Shown here in pieces: positions 27,024 to 35,428 of a stretch of 64,000 bases of DNA. Position 1 is the stretch's first letter. The number at the start of each line of letters is the position of its first letter. Source of the stretch: a virus. The stretch lies in the IMG/VR virus record IMGVR_UViG_3300009108_000751, positions 124,001 to 188,000 of that record; one strand, given 5' to 3'. Under the pieces are notes generated by a model. That model saw only the letters and a program-made list of their open reading frames with translations. It was not told the origin of the DNA and ran no database searches. Both the position numbers and the translations under genes were made by a program.

Positions 27024-27960
27024 ACCTGTCCTCATCTTCGACGCGATGAACCTGTTTCTACGTGTCTATTCGGCAAACCCGTCGATTAGCAAGCACGGTC
27101 ATCACGTCGGAGGTGTGGTCGGTTTCTTAAAGTCGATGCGCAACATCATAGATCGCTTTAGCCCTAGGCAGATCTATGTTGTGTGGGAAGGCGGAGGTTC
27201 TTCTAGGAGAAGATCCATCTACCCGGAATATAAGAAGGGTAAAAAGCCAGCTCGAATGAACAAGTTTTATGAGCAGGACATTCCCGACACTCAGCAGAAT
27301 CGAAATAAGCAGATTGCTAGCTTAATTAGCATGATGAAAAAGATGCCCATCTGCCAGCTCTACGTCGGTGACTGTGAGGGCGACGACGTCATTGGTTATC
27401 TCTGCAAGTATAAATTACGTGATCTGCCCAAGGTGATAGTGTCCTCAGATCAGGATTATTACCAGCTCTTAAATGATAATACAAGAATCTTTCGCCTGGG
27501 GCGCAAAGAGATCGTAACTCGCGATCACATTCCTGATCTTTTAGGTGTGAGCGCTAATAACTACTGTGTTGCTAAAGCGGCAGTCGGTGACAGCTCCGAC
27601 AACATCGCCGGGATCAAAGGTGCCGGCTACAAGACAATGGCTAAAAGATTTTCTTTCCTTGCTGACGATGAAGAAGCTGACATACAAAAAATATTTGAGT
27701 ATGCTTCTGCACACGCAGAGGGAAAAATTAAAATCTACCGAGAGATAGCGGACAACTTTGACATCTTGGAACGTAACTGGCGCCTGACATATTTAGATTC
27801 GCGAAATTTAGCGGCGGGCCAAGTGAATCAAATCGAACAAATCGTAGATACATTTGAACCAAAGAGGAATAAGATCGGGATGATGAGAGATCTGATTGCT
27901 GAAGGCATCCAAAACTTTGACGTCGAATCGCTTTTCCTTAGCTTTACTTACCTAGATTAA
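27004..27960 (+). CDS. 5'-3' exonuclease / flap endonuclease (RNase H type)
   Basis: A 318-residue PIN-like/FEN nuclease that should remove RNA primers and flaps, like T4 RNase H. Features: FDAMNLFLRVY at the N-terminus, VVWEGGGSSRRRSIYPEYKKG, DCEGDDVIGYL, SSDQDYYQLL, and the helix-hairpin-helix segment GDSSDNIAGIKGAGYKT. These keep the acidic metal ligands. It starts at TTG 27004 with AAAGG upstream and overlaps dut by 20 bases. It supplies the nuclease missing from the family A polymerase at 22021. Confidence 0.9.
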   Translation: MAPLEDRPVLIFDAMNLFLRVYSANPSISKHGHHVGGVVGFLKSMRNIIDRFSPRQIYVVWEGGGSSRRRSIYPEYKKGKKPARMNKFYEQDIPDTQQNRNKQIASLISMMKKMPICQLYVGDCEGDDVIGYLCKYKLRDLPKVIVSSDQDYYQLLNDNTRIFRLGRKEIVTRDHIPDLLGVSANNYCVAKAAVGDSSDNIAGIKGAGYKTMAKRFSFLADDEEADIQKIFEYASAHAEGKIKIYREIADNFDILERNWRLTYLDSRNLAAGQVNQIEQIVDTFEPKRNKIGMMRDLIAEGIQNFDVESLFLSFTYLD

Positions 27961-27970
27961 GAGGTTCTAC

Positions 27971-29395
27971 GTGACACAAGAGTCCGGCATATCATTCGCG
28001 TCTTATGGAAAAGACTTCCAAGAAAAAATCGTTCAAGGACTCCTTACAGACAGCATGTGGGCAGAACAAATGGCTGAGGTTATCGACACTCAGTTCTTTG
28101 ACCTGAAGTATCTCAGGTTCCTGGCAGATCGATACTTCACTTACCACCAGAAATACAAGGATTTTCCAACTCTTCCGCTTCTTGTCTCTATCATTCGTGA
28201 CGACCTGAAGACGGGTAATGATACAATCCTCCGCGACCAGATCGTTGAGTATCTCCAGCGCATCCGCCACAATCCCAACATGGGAGATTTGGAATATGTC
28301 AAGGATAAAGCACTCGACTTCTGTCGCAAGCAAGCTTTCCGAGGCGCCCTGGAAGAAGCTGTTGATCTTATTCAGGTTGACAAGTTCGACTCGGTGATGG
28401 ATCTGATGAGAAACGCCCTGTCAGTTGGTACCACACCCTCCGTTGGCCACGATTTCTTTGAAGATATGGAAGCTCGCTTCGTTCGAGTTAGTCGATCACC
28501 CATTCCAACGGGCATTGACAAGATTGATGCAAAAGATATCCTCAACGGTGGTCTAGGCAAAGGCGAGATCGGTGTCATCACAGCACCTACAGGAGTTGGC
28601 AAGTCACACATGCTGGTAAATCTTGGATGCTCAGCTTTAAAAGCAGGATTTAACGTAATACACTATACCTTTGAGCTTACCGAGACAGGTACAGGCCTTC
28701 GTTACGATTCCAATCTTTGCCAGATCCCTAGCAACGAAGTTCAGGATCGCAAGGATGAAGTTATCGAATACTACAAGGAAAAAGGTGATCAGCTCGGAAA
28801 ACTGATGATCAAGGAGTATCCTACGGGAACTGCTACCGTACAAACCCTCAGAGCGCATATAGAAAAATTAAGCTTAAAAGGATTTATTCCGCAAGTGCTG
28901 ATTATCGATTACGCAGACATTATGAGATCATCCCGACAGTATGATTCAATGAGGCATGAGCTAAAGAAGGTGTATGAGGATCTCCGAAATTTAGCAATGG
29001 AAAAGAACATGCCCATCTGGACAGCGTCCCAATCTAATAGAGACTCAGCTAACTCTGATATCGTGGGATTGGAAAACATGTCAGAATCTTACGGAAAAGC
29101 ACAAGTTGCCGATGTTGTGATCTCCATATCTCGGAAGCCCGCAGAGAAATCCGAGGGTTTCGGGCGCCTGTATATTGCTAAGAACCGAGCAGGTCGGGAC
29201 GGAATCGTGTTTCCTGTAAAACTCAATACAGCAATGAGCAGGTTCAGCATACTAGAAAATTCAGAAGAAATGTCCTTTATGGACGCAAAGAAAAAGAATG
29301 AAGGTGACCTGAAACATCTCTTGCAACAAAAGTGGAAACAAGTAAGCAAAGTTGAAGTAAAAGATAATAAGGTAAAGGAAGAAGGTAAGACGTAG
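27971..29395 (+). CDS. gp41: Replicative DNA helicase, DnaB/gp41-like
   Basis: A 474-residue hexameric helicase. N-terminal domain to about residue 165; RecA-like core with Walker A APTGVGKS (205-212), Walker B PQVLIIDYADI and the SQSNRDSANS sensor region. GTG start with AGAGG upstream, 10 bases after the nuclease gene. The C-terminus is Lys-rich. No primase is seen in the window. Confidence 0.9.
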   Translation: MTQESGISFASYGKDFQEKIVQGLLTDSMWAEQMAEVIDTQFFDLKYLRFLADRYFTYHQKYKDFPTLPLLVSIIRDDLKTGNDTILRDQIVEYLQRIRHNPNMGDLEYVKDKALDFCRKQAFRGALEEAVDLIQVDKFDSVMDLMRNALSVGTTPSVGHDFFEDMEARFVRVSRSPIPTGIDKIDAKDILNGGLGKGEIGVITAPTGVGKSHMLVNLGCSALKAGFNVIHYTFELTETGTGLRYDSNLCQIPSNEVQDRKDEVIEYYKEKGDQLGKLMIKEYPTGTATVQTLRAHIEKLSLKGFIPQVLIIDYADIMRSSRQYDSMRHELKKVYEDLRNLAMEKNMPIWTASQSNRDSANSDIVGLENMSESYGKAQVADVVISISRKPAEKSEGFGRLYIAKNRAGRDGIVFPVKLNTAMSRFSILENSEEMSFMDAKKKNEGDLKHLLQQKWKQVSKVEVKDNKVKEEGKT

Positions 29396-29398
29396 AAG

Positions 29399-31867
29399 AT
29401 GGCAACCTATGATGACGTTTTCTCGGAGAGTTTAGAATATTTTGATGGCGACGAGCTGGCAGCCTCAGTATTCGCCACCAAGTACGCATTGCAAGATACC
29501 GAAGGTAATTTCCTAGAATCAAACCCTGATCAGATGCACCGCAGGCTCGCACGTGAGTTCGCTCGCGTTGAGGCTAAGTATGATAATCCCATGACTGAAG
29601 AGGAGGTTTACAACCTTCTAAAGGGCTTTAAGTATGTAGTCCCACAAGGATCACCAATGTCAGGTATTGGCAACTCTCACCAGATCCAGTCTCTATCTAA
29701 CTGCTTTGTAGTCGATAACCCACAAGATTCGTACGGGGGCATTCTTAAGACTGATCAAGAGCAAGTTCAGATTATGAAACGACGCGGAGGCGTAGGGTTC
29801 GATATCTCTACCATCCGTCCGCAGGGGCTGAGAACATCTAATGCTGCTAAGACAACTGACGGCATCGGTGTTTTTATGGAGCGCTTTTCTAACTCCTGTC
29901 GTGAGGTGGCGCAAGGCGGTCGCAGAGGTGCACTCATGCTCACCATCTCAGTTCATCACCCTGATATTGAGACATTCATCAACATCAAGCGCGATCTGTC
30001 CAAAGTGACAGGGGCTAATATTTCAATTCGACTGACTGATGAGTTTATGCAAGCTGTCGAGAACGACGCTGATTACGAGTTGCGCTTCCCGGTAGAACCC
30101 GAAGAAGAAAGAGTTGTAACTCAGCAAGCTTCTGCATCTAATATTTGGGATCAGATCATCGAGTCAGCACACGGGTCAGCAGAGCCAGGTTTGCTCTTCT
30201 GGGATAATGTTCTCAATTATACACCTGCGCAGATCTACAAGGACCAGGGATTTCACACCATTAGCACCAATCCGTGCAGTGAGATCACGCTGTCAGCTTA
30301 CGATAGCTGCAGACTTCTTCTCCTCAACCTGACTTCTTTTGTTGAAAATCCCTTCCAGGATAGCGCTCGTTTCGATTACGAGCTTTTTAGCGAATGCACC
30401 CAGAAGGCACAAAGATTAATGGACGATCTTATTGATCTTGAGATTGAGTGCGTTGATCGAATTATTAAAAAGATCAAGAAAGATCCGGAGTCAAAGGATG
30501 CAAAGCGTGTTGAGCTTGAACTCTGGCAGAAGATCCGCAAGGCAGCCCTCGACGGCCGCCGAACCGGCCTCGGTGTGACAGGCTTGGGTGATACCCTCGC
30601 GATGCTCAATCTCAACTACGGTTCTCCCGATAGCATTCAAGAGACAGAGGACATCTACCGCACGCTTTCCATCGCTGCTTACAAGAGCTCATGTCAGCTT
30701 GCAGCTGAACGAGGTGCCTTCCCTGTCTACAGCTACGAGCAAGAGGAGGGGCACCCCTTTATGGAGCGCCTCTTTAAAGCCTACCCACAGTTACGACATT
30801 TACACCGAGAGCACGGAAGGCGTAACATTGCCTTAACCACCACTGCTCCGTGCGGAAGCGTTTCTACGTTAACGCAGACAACGTCAGGTATCGAACCTGC
30901 ATTCATGCTCAAGTACACGAGGCGCAAGAAGATCAATCCGAATGATCCTGATGCTCAAGTTGATTTCGTGGACGATCTCGGTGATAAGTGGCAGGAGTTT
31001 GATGTCTATCACCACAACTTCAAGAAGTGGATGGACGTCACTGGTAAAGCTGAGATCAATGATAGCCCATACGCAGGATCGACCGCCAACGAGATCGTAT
31101 GGGAGTCAGCAGTAGATATCCAGGCTGCAGCACAGCTCTGGGTGTGCCATGCGATCAGCAAGACGATCAATCTACCCGGGGATGTTTCTGTTGACGATGT
31201 TAAGAAAGTGTATTGGCGTGGGTGGAAGAAGGGCCTGAAGGGAGTCACAGTATATCGCGACGGTTCCCGCTCAGGTGTATTAGTATCTGATGATGCTGCA
31301 GCAAAAAACCAAGACGGTTTTTATGAGACTCCTGCCCCAAAACGCCCAGAAACTTTGACATGTGAGATTCATCACGCCTCTATCAGGGGTGAGAAATGGA
31401 CCATTGTCATGGGATTGATGGACGGAAAGCCATACGAGATCTTTGGGGGAATGGCTAACAAGATTGAGATTCCTCGATACTATAAGAAGGGAACACTCAC
31501 TAAGCGCCCACGAAAGACAAAGAACTCTATTTATGATCTTCGTTTCGGTCATGAAGGAGATGAGTTTTGCATCAAGGACGTGGTTGAAGTATTTGATAAT
31601 CCAAACTACTCAGCATTCACTCGAACTATCTCACTGGCTTTGCGCCACGGAGCTCCTGTTTCCTTTATGGTCGAGCAGCTCCAGAAAGACAAAGAAGCAG
31701 ATATGTTCTCTTTTTCTCGAGTCATCGCTCGAGTTCTCAAGAACTACATCAAAGATGGAACTAAAGCCTCTGAAAAGACGTGCGAAAATTGTGGAGCTGA
31801 AGGGACATTAATCTATCAAGAAGGTTGTGTTACTTGCCTAAGCTGCGGCACTGGCAAGTGCGGTTAA
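29399..31867 (+). CDS. nrdJ: Class II (adenosylcobalamin-dependent) ribonucleotide reductase
   Basis: An 822-residue single-subunit reductase making deoxynucleotides without oxygen dependence. Residues 95-105 (QSLSNCF, Cys102), NPCSEI (291-296), and TTAPCGSVSTLTQTTSGIEP further on are the active-site segments. The C-terminus carries CENCG and CVTCLSCGTGKC, the Cys-rich tail typical of NrdJ enzymes that bind metal and relay electrons. No small subunit or nrdD-type activase is nearby, supporting class II. The host must supply B12. Confidence 0.9.
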   Translation: MATYDDVFSESLEYFDGDELAASVFATKYALQDTEGNFLESNPDQMHRRLAREFARVEAKYDNPMTEEEVYNLLKGFKYVVPQGSPMSGIGNSHQIQSLSNCFVVDNPQDSYGGILKTDQEQVQIMKRRGGVGFDISTIRPQGLRTSNAAKTTDGIGVFMERFSNSCREVAQGGRRGALMLTISVHHPDIETFINIKRDLSKVTGANISIRLTDEFMQAVENDADYELRFPVEPEEERVVTQQASASNIWDQIIESAHGSAEPGLLFWDNVLNYTPAQIYKDQGFHTISTNPCSEITLSAYDSCRLLLLNLTSFVENPFQDSARFDYELFSECTQKAQRLMDDLIDLEIECVDRIIKKIKKDPESKDAKRVELELWQKIRKAALDGRRTGLGVTGLGDTLAMLNLNYGSPDSIQETEDIYRTLSIAAYKSSCQLAAERGAFPVYSYEQEEGHPFMERLFKAYPQLRHLHREHGRRNIALTTTAPCGSVSTLTQTTSGIEPAFMLKYTRRKKINPNDPDAQVDFVDDLGDKWQEFDVYHHNFKKWMDVTGKAEINDSPYAGSTANEIVWESAVDIQAAAQLWVCHAISKTINLPGDVSVDDVKKVYWRGWKKGLKGVTVYRDGSRSGVLVSDDAAAKNQDGFYETPAPKRPETLTCEIHHASIRGEKWTIVMGLMDGKPYEIFGGMANKIEIPRYYKKGTLTKRPRKTKNSIYDLRFGHEGDEFCIKDVVEVFDNPNYSAFTRTISLALRHGAPVSFMVEQLQKDKEADMFSFSRVIARVLKNYIKDGTKASEKTCENCGAEGTLIYQEGCVTCLSCGTGKCG

Positions 31868-31887
31868 TTTAATTAAAAGAGGTAAAA

Positions 31888-32490
31888 TTGAAGAAGCAGG
31901 TTAAAGTTGATGGACGAATTAGCGAAGTAAAGCTAATGAACAATCCTATTGTGGTTCGGGTTAATAAATTTAATGAAGATGGTGCTAAGAAGTTCACGCA
32001 GGATATGGCGTCAGCTCATAACTCTGGTCAAAGCATCATTCCTATCGTGATCGACTCCTACGGAGGTCAAGTTTACTCTTTGATGTCAATGATCTCAGAC
32101 ATCAAGTGTGCAGACTTACCTGTTGCTACCATAGTGGAAGGTAAGGCTATGTCTTGCGGAGCTGTTCTTTTCACGTTTGGAGAAGACGGTCATCGATACA
32201 TGGCACCTGATGCTACGGTGATGATTCACGACGTGAGCAGCGGCGGTTTTGGCAAAGTGGAGGAACTTAAAGCTGATGCAGCCGAAGCCGATCGATTAGA
32301 CCAAAAGATCTTCTCGATGATGTCACAAAACTGCGGTAAGAAAGACGACTACTTCAAGAAGATCGTCCATAAGAAAGGTCACGCCGACTGGTTCCTGGAT
32401 GCTGATGAGTGCAAGAAACATAACATCTGCAATCACATTCGTGTTCCGTCATTTACGGTTAGCATCGACGTGAATATGGAACTTGACTAG
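31888..32490 (+). CDS. clpP: ClpP-like serine protease
   Basis: A 200-residue protease of the ClpP fold. IDSYGG (55-60) forms the oxyanion strand, the nucleophile is Ser89 in GKAMSCGA, His114 is in VMIHDVSSGG and Asp167 in HADWFL, a complete triad. The length fits free ClpP, with no ATPase partner nearby. It starts at TTG 31888 after AAAGAGG. Roles could be host or phage protein turnover, or hijacking host Clp ATPases. A prohead protease role is less likely, being far from the capsid genes. Confidence 0.85.
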   Translation: MKKQVKVDGRISEVKLMNNPIVVRVNKFNEDGAKKFTQDMASAHNSGQSIIPIVIDSYGGQVYSLMSMISDIKCADLPVATIVEGKAMSCGAVLFTFGEDGHRYMAPDATVMIHDVSSGGFGKVEELKADAAEADRLDQKIFSMMSQNCGKKDDYFKKIVHKKGHADWFLDADECKKHNICNHIRVPSFTVSIDVNMELD

Positions 32491-33112
32491 CAAGCGACTA
32501 GTACTCATTGGATTTTTTCTTTTGGGGTGCGAACCAGAAGAGCACGTAGTTGATTATCCGGATCACGGCGCTCACCCCATCAAGGTTACGAGCATAGAAG
32601 AAGGTATCCAGGCTTTCTCTCTAGACGATGACTTTGTGCTAGGAAAGCTATCAGACAATCAGCTTGTTAACGTTGTCACGATTATGGATGTTGCTAAAAA
32701 GCAAAAATTTGATGAGTTTACGCTGCTGGCTATTGCATTCCGAGAATCATCTTTCAAGACGGGACTAATATCCAGACAGGGAGATGTAGGAGTCTTCCAG
32801 ATCAACGGTCGCTGGTGGTGGAAGAAACTAGGATACACAAGTCGGGCAGACTTTACTGCAAAAAACCAAGACGTAGCTACCAGCGCAAGAAACGCGATCA
32901 TTATTATAAAAAAATTTAAGAGATTCAAGACCTGTCGAGGAGATAAGGTTTTTGCCTGCTATAACGGCGGGCCAGGATGGCAACTCTCCAAGAACGTTGA
33001 AAAGATCAAAGCTTACCAGAAACGTGTTATTCGTGCCCGATACTTAATTTCGCGCCACATGAAGCGTTGGAAGCAGGAGATCAAAGGTGAGCGATCCCAA
33101 CCATCCCCGTAA
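32483..33112 (+). CDS. Lipoprotein lytic transglycosylase
   Basis: A 209-residue predicted lipoprotein with an SLT/lysozyme-like domain. The TTG start gives a short signal ending in LLGC (lipobox Cys16). The catalytic segment is AIAFRESSFKTG (Glu at about residue 87), followed by GDVGVFQINGRWWWKK and ACYNGGPGW, the standard transglycosylase motifs. Lipid anchoring suggests action on peptidoglycan from the envelope, during lysis or as a cell-wall remodeller. Overlaps genes on both sides. Confidence 0.82.
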   Translation: MTSKRLVLIGFFLLGCEPEEHVVDYPDHGAHPIKVTSIEEGIQAFSLDDDFVLGKLSDNQLVNVVTIMDVAKKQKFDEFTLLAIAFRESSFKTGLISRQGDVGVFQINGRWWWKKLGYTSRADFTAKNQDVATSARNAIIIIKKFKRFKTCRGDKVFACYNGGPGWQLSKNVEKIKAYQKRVIRARYLISRHMKRWKQEIKGERSQPSP

Positions 33113-33374
33113 GTTCGGTGGGGGAAAGTTTCGTATCCACCATGTTGTGGATGACTGGGATCTTGGGTTCTATGATGGAAGCGCAGTCAAGCTCATTCTC
33201 GAGGCAAAATTTGGCGAGCAAGAGATACAAGATATAGAAAAAGCGATAGAGTATCTTAGGCACCAAATTAGGTCGAGGGGTGAAGAGATTGAACGAGCAA
33301 ATGAGGAACAGACTGCGACTTGGCGCCCTGGCTGTGGTAATTACATCGTTAGTGATACCGAATCCGACGATTGA
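33087..33374 (+). CDS. DUF3310-like (SaV-type) small protein
   Basis: A 95-residue protein from GTG 33087. NHPRKFGGGKFRIHHVVDDWDLGF, then GSAVKLILEAKF and DIEKAIEYLRHQI follow the DUF3310 pattern found in many phages, sometimes labelled nucleotide kinase-related. Biochemical function is unproven. It overlaps the lipoprotein gene before it and a small membrane ORF after it. Confidence 0.65.
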   Translation: MSDPNHPRKFGGGKFRIHHVVDDWDLGFYDGSAVKLILEAKFGEQEIQDIEKAIEYLRHQIRSRGEEIERANEEQTATWRPGCGNYIVSDTESDD

Positions 33375-33444
33375 CGCCCTCTCTCGCATAGCCCTTATCG
33401 GACTTTTTGCCGACTGGGCATATCAGCTATATAAACGTTCATAA
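33289..33444 (+). CDS. Small membrane protein overlapping the DUF3310 gene
   Basis: A 51-residue open frame starting at TTG 33289 with a clear GAGGGG site 8 bases upstream. It has two hydrophobic segments: GALAVVITSLVIP and ALSRIALIGLFADWAYQLY. It lies inside and past the end of the DUF3310 gene in another frame. Next to a lytic transglycosylase it could be a holin- or spanin-like lysis protein. No family is recognised. Confidence 0.5.
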   Translation: MNEQMRNRLRLGALAVVITSLVIPNPTIDALSRIALIGLFADWAYQLYKRS

Positions 33445-33457
33445 AACTTAGTATAAT
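33429..33457 (+). promoter_or_regulatory. Sigma70-like promoter
   Basis: ATATAAACG (33429-33437), 14 bases, TATAAT (33452-33457). ATG 33477 follows with a TGGAG site. Confidence 0.6.
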
Positions 33458-33476
33458 ACGTCATTGGAGCTTTGAA

Positions 33477-33713
33477 ATGGCAAAGAAGATTTATCGTCTT
33501 GATGATGAAGTGGTCGCAGAAGTGGCCCGTTCCCTACAGCGCGCCCTGCTTACAGGCACTGACATTGTTGATCACATTCGCGCTATTGAACTTAACGTTG
33601 CTCGAGGGTCAAACATGATCGTATTAAGCCCAGAGTATCTTGAAAGAACCCAGACAAATGACCAACGCATGGTCGACGAAGCTGAAGAATTATCTTTCGA
33701 GGGTGAAAAATAA
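33477..33713 (+). CDS. Small uncharacterised phage protein
   Basis: A 78-residue acidic protein of unknown function. It begins KKIYRLDDEVVAEVARSLQRALLTGTDIVDHIRAIEL, a helical segment, and has LSPEYLERTQ in the second half. It has its own promoter and precedes a dUTPase-like gene, so it may be expressed early. Confidence 0.65.
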   Translation: MAKKIYRLDDEVVAEVARSLQRALLTGTDIVDHIRAIELNVARGSNMIVLSPEYLERTQTNDQRMVDEAEELSFEGEK

Positions 33714-33714
33714 A

Positions 33715-34083
33715 TTGGATCGTCTTGAGCAGATATTCTGGCTGCAAGAATCATTTATGAAGGTGCTCTCCGACAACAAGGAGAAGCTTCCAGAATGGCC
33801 TGTGGATCCTTCTGACAAGAAAGCCCAGCAGTTTATAAGGGATATTATCCATCGAGGCACAGAGGAGGCTTTCGAAGCTCTCCTCCACCTTAAGAACTGG
33901 AAGCCTCATAAGCACACCGAGGTCAAAGAGTTTGACAGAGATGCTTTTCTCGAGGAAATGGTAGATGATTTCACCTATAAGCTCGAAGCTCTTATTCTAA
34001 TGGGGTTTACACCCGAAGACTTCTTTAAGTCATTCTGCTTGAAAAACGGCAAGAATGTTAATCGTGTAAGAGGTGATTATTAA
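33715..34083 (+). CDS. All-alpha NTP pyrophosphohydrolase, dUTPase_2-like
   Basis: A 122-residue protein starting at TTG 33715 (a longer frame from 33640 overlaps the previous gene and is unlikely). RLEQIFWLQESFMKVL, then GTEEAFEALLHLKNWKPHK, EEMVDDFTYKLEALILMGFTPEDF and KNGKNVNRVRGDY follow the helical dUTPase/MazG-like fold, with the EExxE-like and ExxD-like metal-binding pairs. It likely hydrolyses dUTP or a related nucleotide, overlapping in role with the trimeric dUTPase at 26559. Confidence 0.72.
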   Translation: MDRLEQIFWLQESFMKVLSDNKEKLPEWPVDPSDKKAQQFIRDIIHRGTEEAFEALLHLKNWKPHKHTEVKEFDRDAFLEEMVDDFTYKLEALILMGFTPEDFFKSFCLKNGKNVNRVRGDY

Positions 34084-34092
34084 GTCTTAAGT

Positions 34093-34101
34093 GATATTTA
34101 G
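34093..34101 (+). promoter_or_regulatory. Candidate late promoter for the fibre genes
   Basis: GATATTTAG, 17 bases before ATG 34119, opening the two-gene fibre operon. Confidence 0.4.
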
Positions 34102-34118
34102 TATTGCGAGAGACTATA

Positions 34119-35426
34119 ATGCCCCTTACTCGAATCCGAACAGACGATCTACTGTCAGGTTCTGTAGCTAACGGAACTTTAAATGCGACTGCGATCACCG
34201 GACAAGCTGCTGCAACGTCAGCAGATGACGCTGACTTAGTCCTAATATACGACAACGGCGCTTCTGCTCTTAAAAAGATGACGCGTGCTAATTTTACCGC
34301 AGGCCTCTCAACCACGCTTTCCGGTGCATATGACGCAGGCAGATTTATCACTGCTTCTAATGGCGCCGTTGATATTCAAGTTTCAAGTAATACAAACGCT
34401 CCAACTGAACTGCTCAGGCTTGTAGTATCAGGTAATGTAAGCGGCACCGACTCCGGGCCAAGATTATCTTTCCATGTACCGTACTCAGACACCGCTTACA
34501 TAGGTGCAGCGATTGACGGAATTAAAAGTCAGACGTCAGAGAATAACTCTACAACTGAGTTCCAGTTCTCCACGTCAGATAATAATCAAACCCTTTCGCA
34601 TAACGTAACAATAAATACAAACGGCCTAGCAGTCGCAGGCACCTCGGCCACAGTTCCCACCCTCGGCAGCGAACCTCATGCATTTTATGTCGCGACCACC
34701 GGTGACGGTAGTGCGCTGACTGTTAAAAATAGCAATGGTTACGTAGGCATAGGTGAGACAAGCCCAGATTATAATCTTCACATATCTTCTACAGGAGATG
34801 CGGCGATCTTTATCGAAGCAGACACTGACAATTCAGGCGAGGCGGATAATCCCTTTATAAAGCTTTCGCAAGACAACACAGCAGTGCAATCTATCATAGG
34901 TCTTTGCGGCGCTACTGACAAGGATCCTGAGAATAACACTTACACAGGTGTTGTTAATAACAACATGCTGATAGGAACCACGACAAACTACGGTTTACAG
35001 ATTGGCACCAACGATAACGTAAGGATAACAGTTGAGAACGATGGTGACATTAAGCTAGTATCAACTAAAGACGACACAACATCTTCCTCTGCTAACTTGT
35101 TTATAAATTCAAGCACGGGATTCCTTGCAAGGTCAACCTCGGACAGGCGTCAAAAGAAAGATATAACTGCTATTTCAAGTTCTCTTGATGATCTCTGTAG
35201 GCTTTCTCCTAGGCATTTTTACGACGTCAATGACGAAAACAACGAAGTTAGAATTGCGGGCTTTGTTGCTGATGAAGTTCAACCTGTTTTCCCCGAGCTT
35301 GTACCTGAGAGAGAGCTACCAGAGGAGATCTACAGGTCAGTAGCTTACGATCGACTTGGTGCATATATAGTTAGCGCGATTAAAGAGATAAAGCAGCGAT
35401 TAGAAGCTTTAGAAGGCGGGAGTTAA
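34119..35426 (+). CDS. Fibre protein with C-terminal S74 (endosialidase-type) chaperone domain
   Basis: A 435-residue protein from ATG 34119 with GAGAGA upstream. The middle is Ser, Thr, Asn and Gly-rich, with NGYVGIGETSPDYNLHIS, a repeat type of phage fibres. The last 100 residues are an intramolecular chaperone: SDRRQKKDI from Ser341, then LSPRHFYDVN, IAGFVADEVQ, ERELPEEIYRSVAYDRLGAYIVSAIKEIKQRLEALE. The Ser and nearby Lys form the self-cleaving dyad, so the domain should trimerise the fibre and be cut off. Probably a tail or head fibre. Confidence 0.85.
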   Translation: MPLTRIRTDDLLSGSVANGTLNATAITGQAAATSADDADLVLIYDNGASALKKMTRANFTAGLSTTLSGAYDAGRFITASNGAVDIQVSSNTNAPTELLRLVVSGNVSGTDSGPRLSFHVPYSDTAYIGAAIDGIKSQTSENNSTTEFQFSTSDNNQTLSHNVTINTNGLAVAGTSATVPTLGSEPHAFYVATTGDGSALTVKNSNGYVGIGETSPDYNLHISSTGDAAIFIEADTDNSGEADNPFIKLSQDNTAVQSIIGLCGATDKDPENNTYTGVVNNNMLIGTTTNYGLQIGTNDNVRITVENDGDIKLVSTKDDTTSSSANLFINSSTGFLARSTSDRRQKKDITAISSSLDDLCRLSPRHFYDVNDENNEVRIAGFVADEVQPVFPELVPERELPEEIYRSVAYDRLGAYIVSAIKEIKQRLEALEGGS

Positions 35427-35428
35427 TA

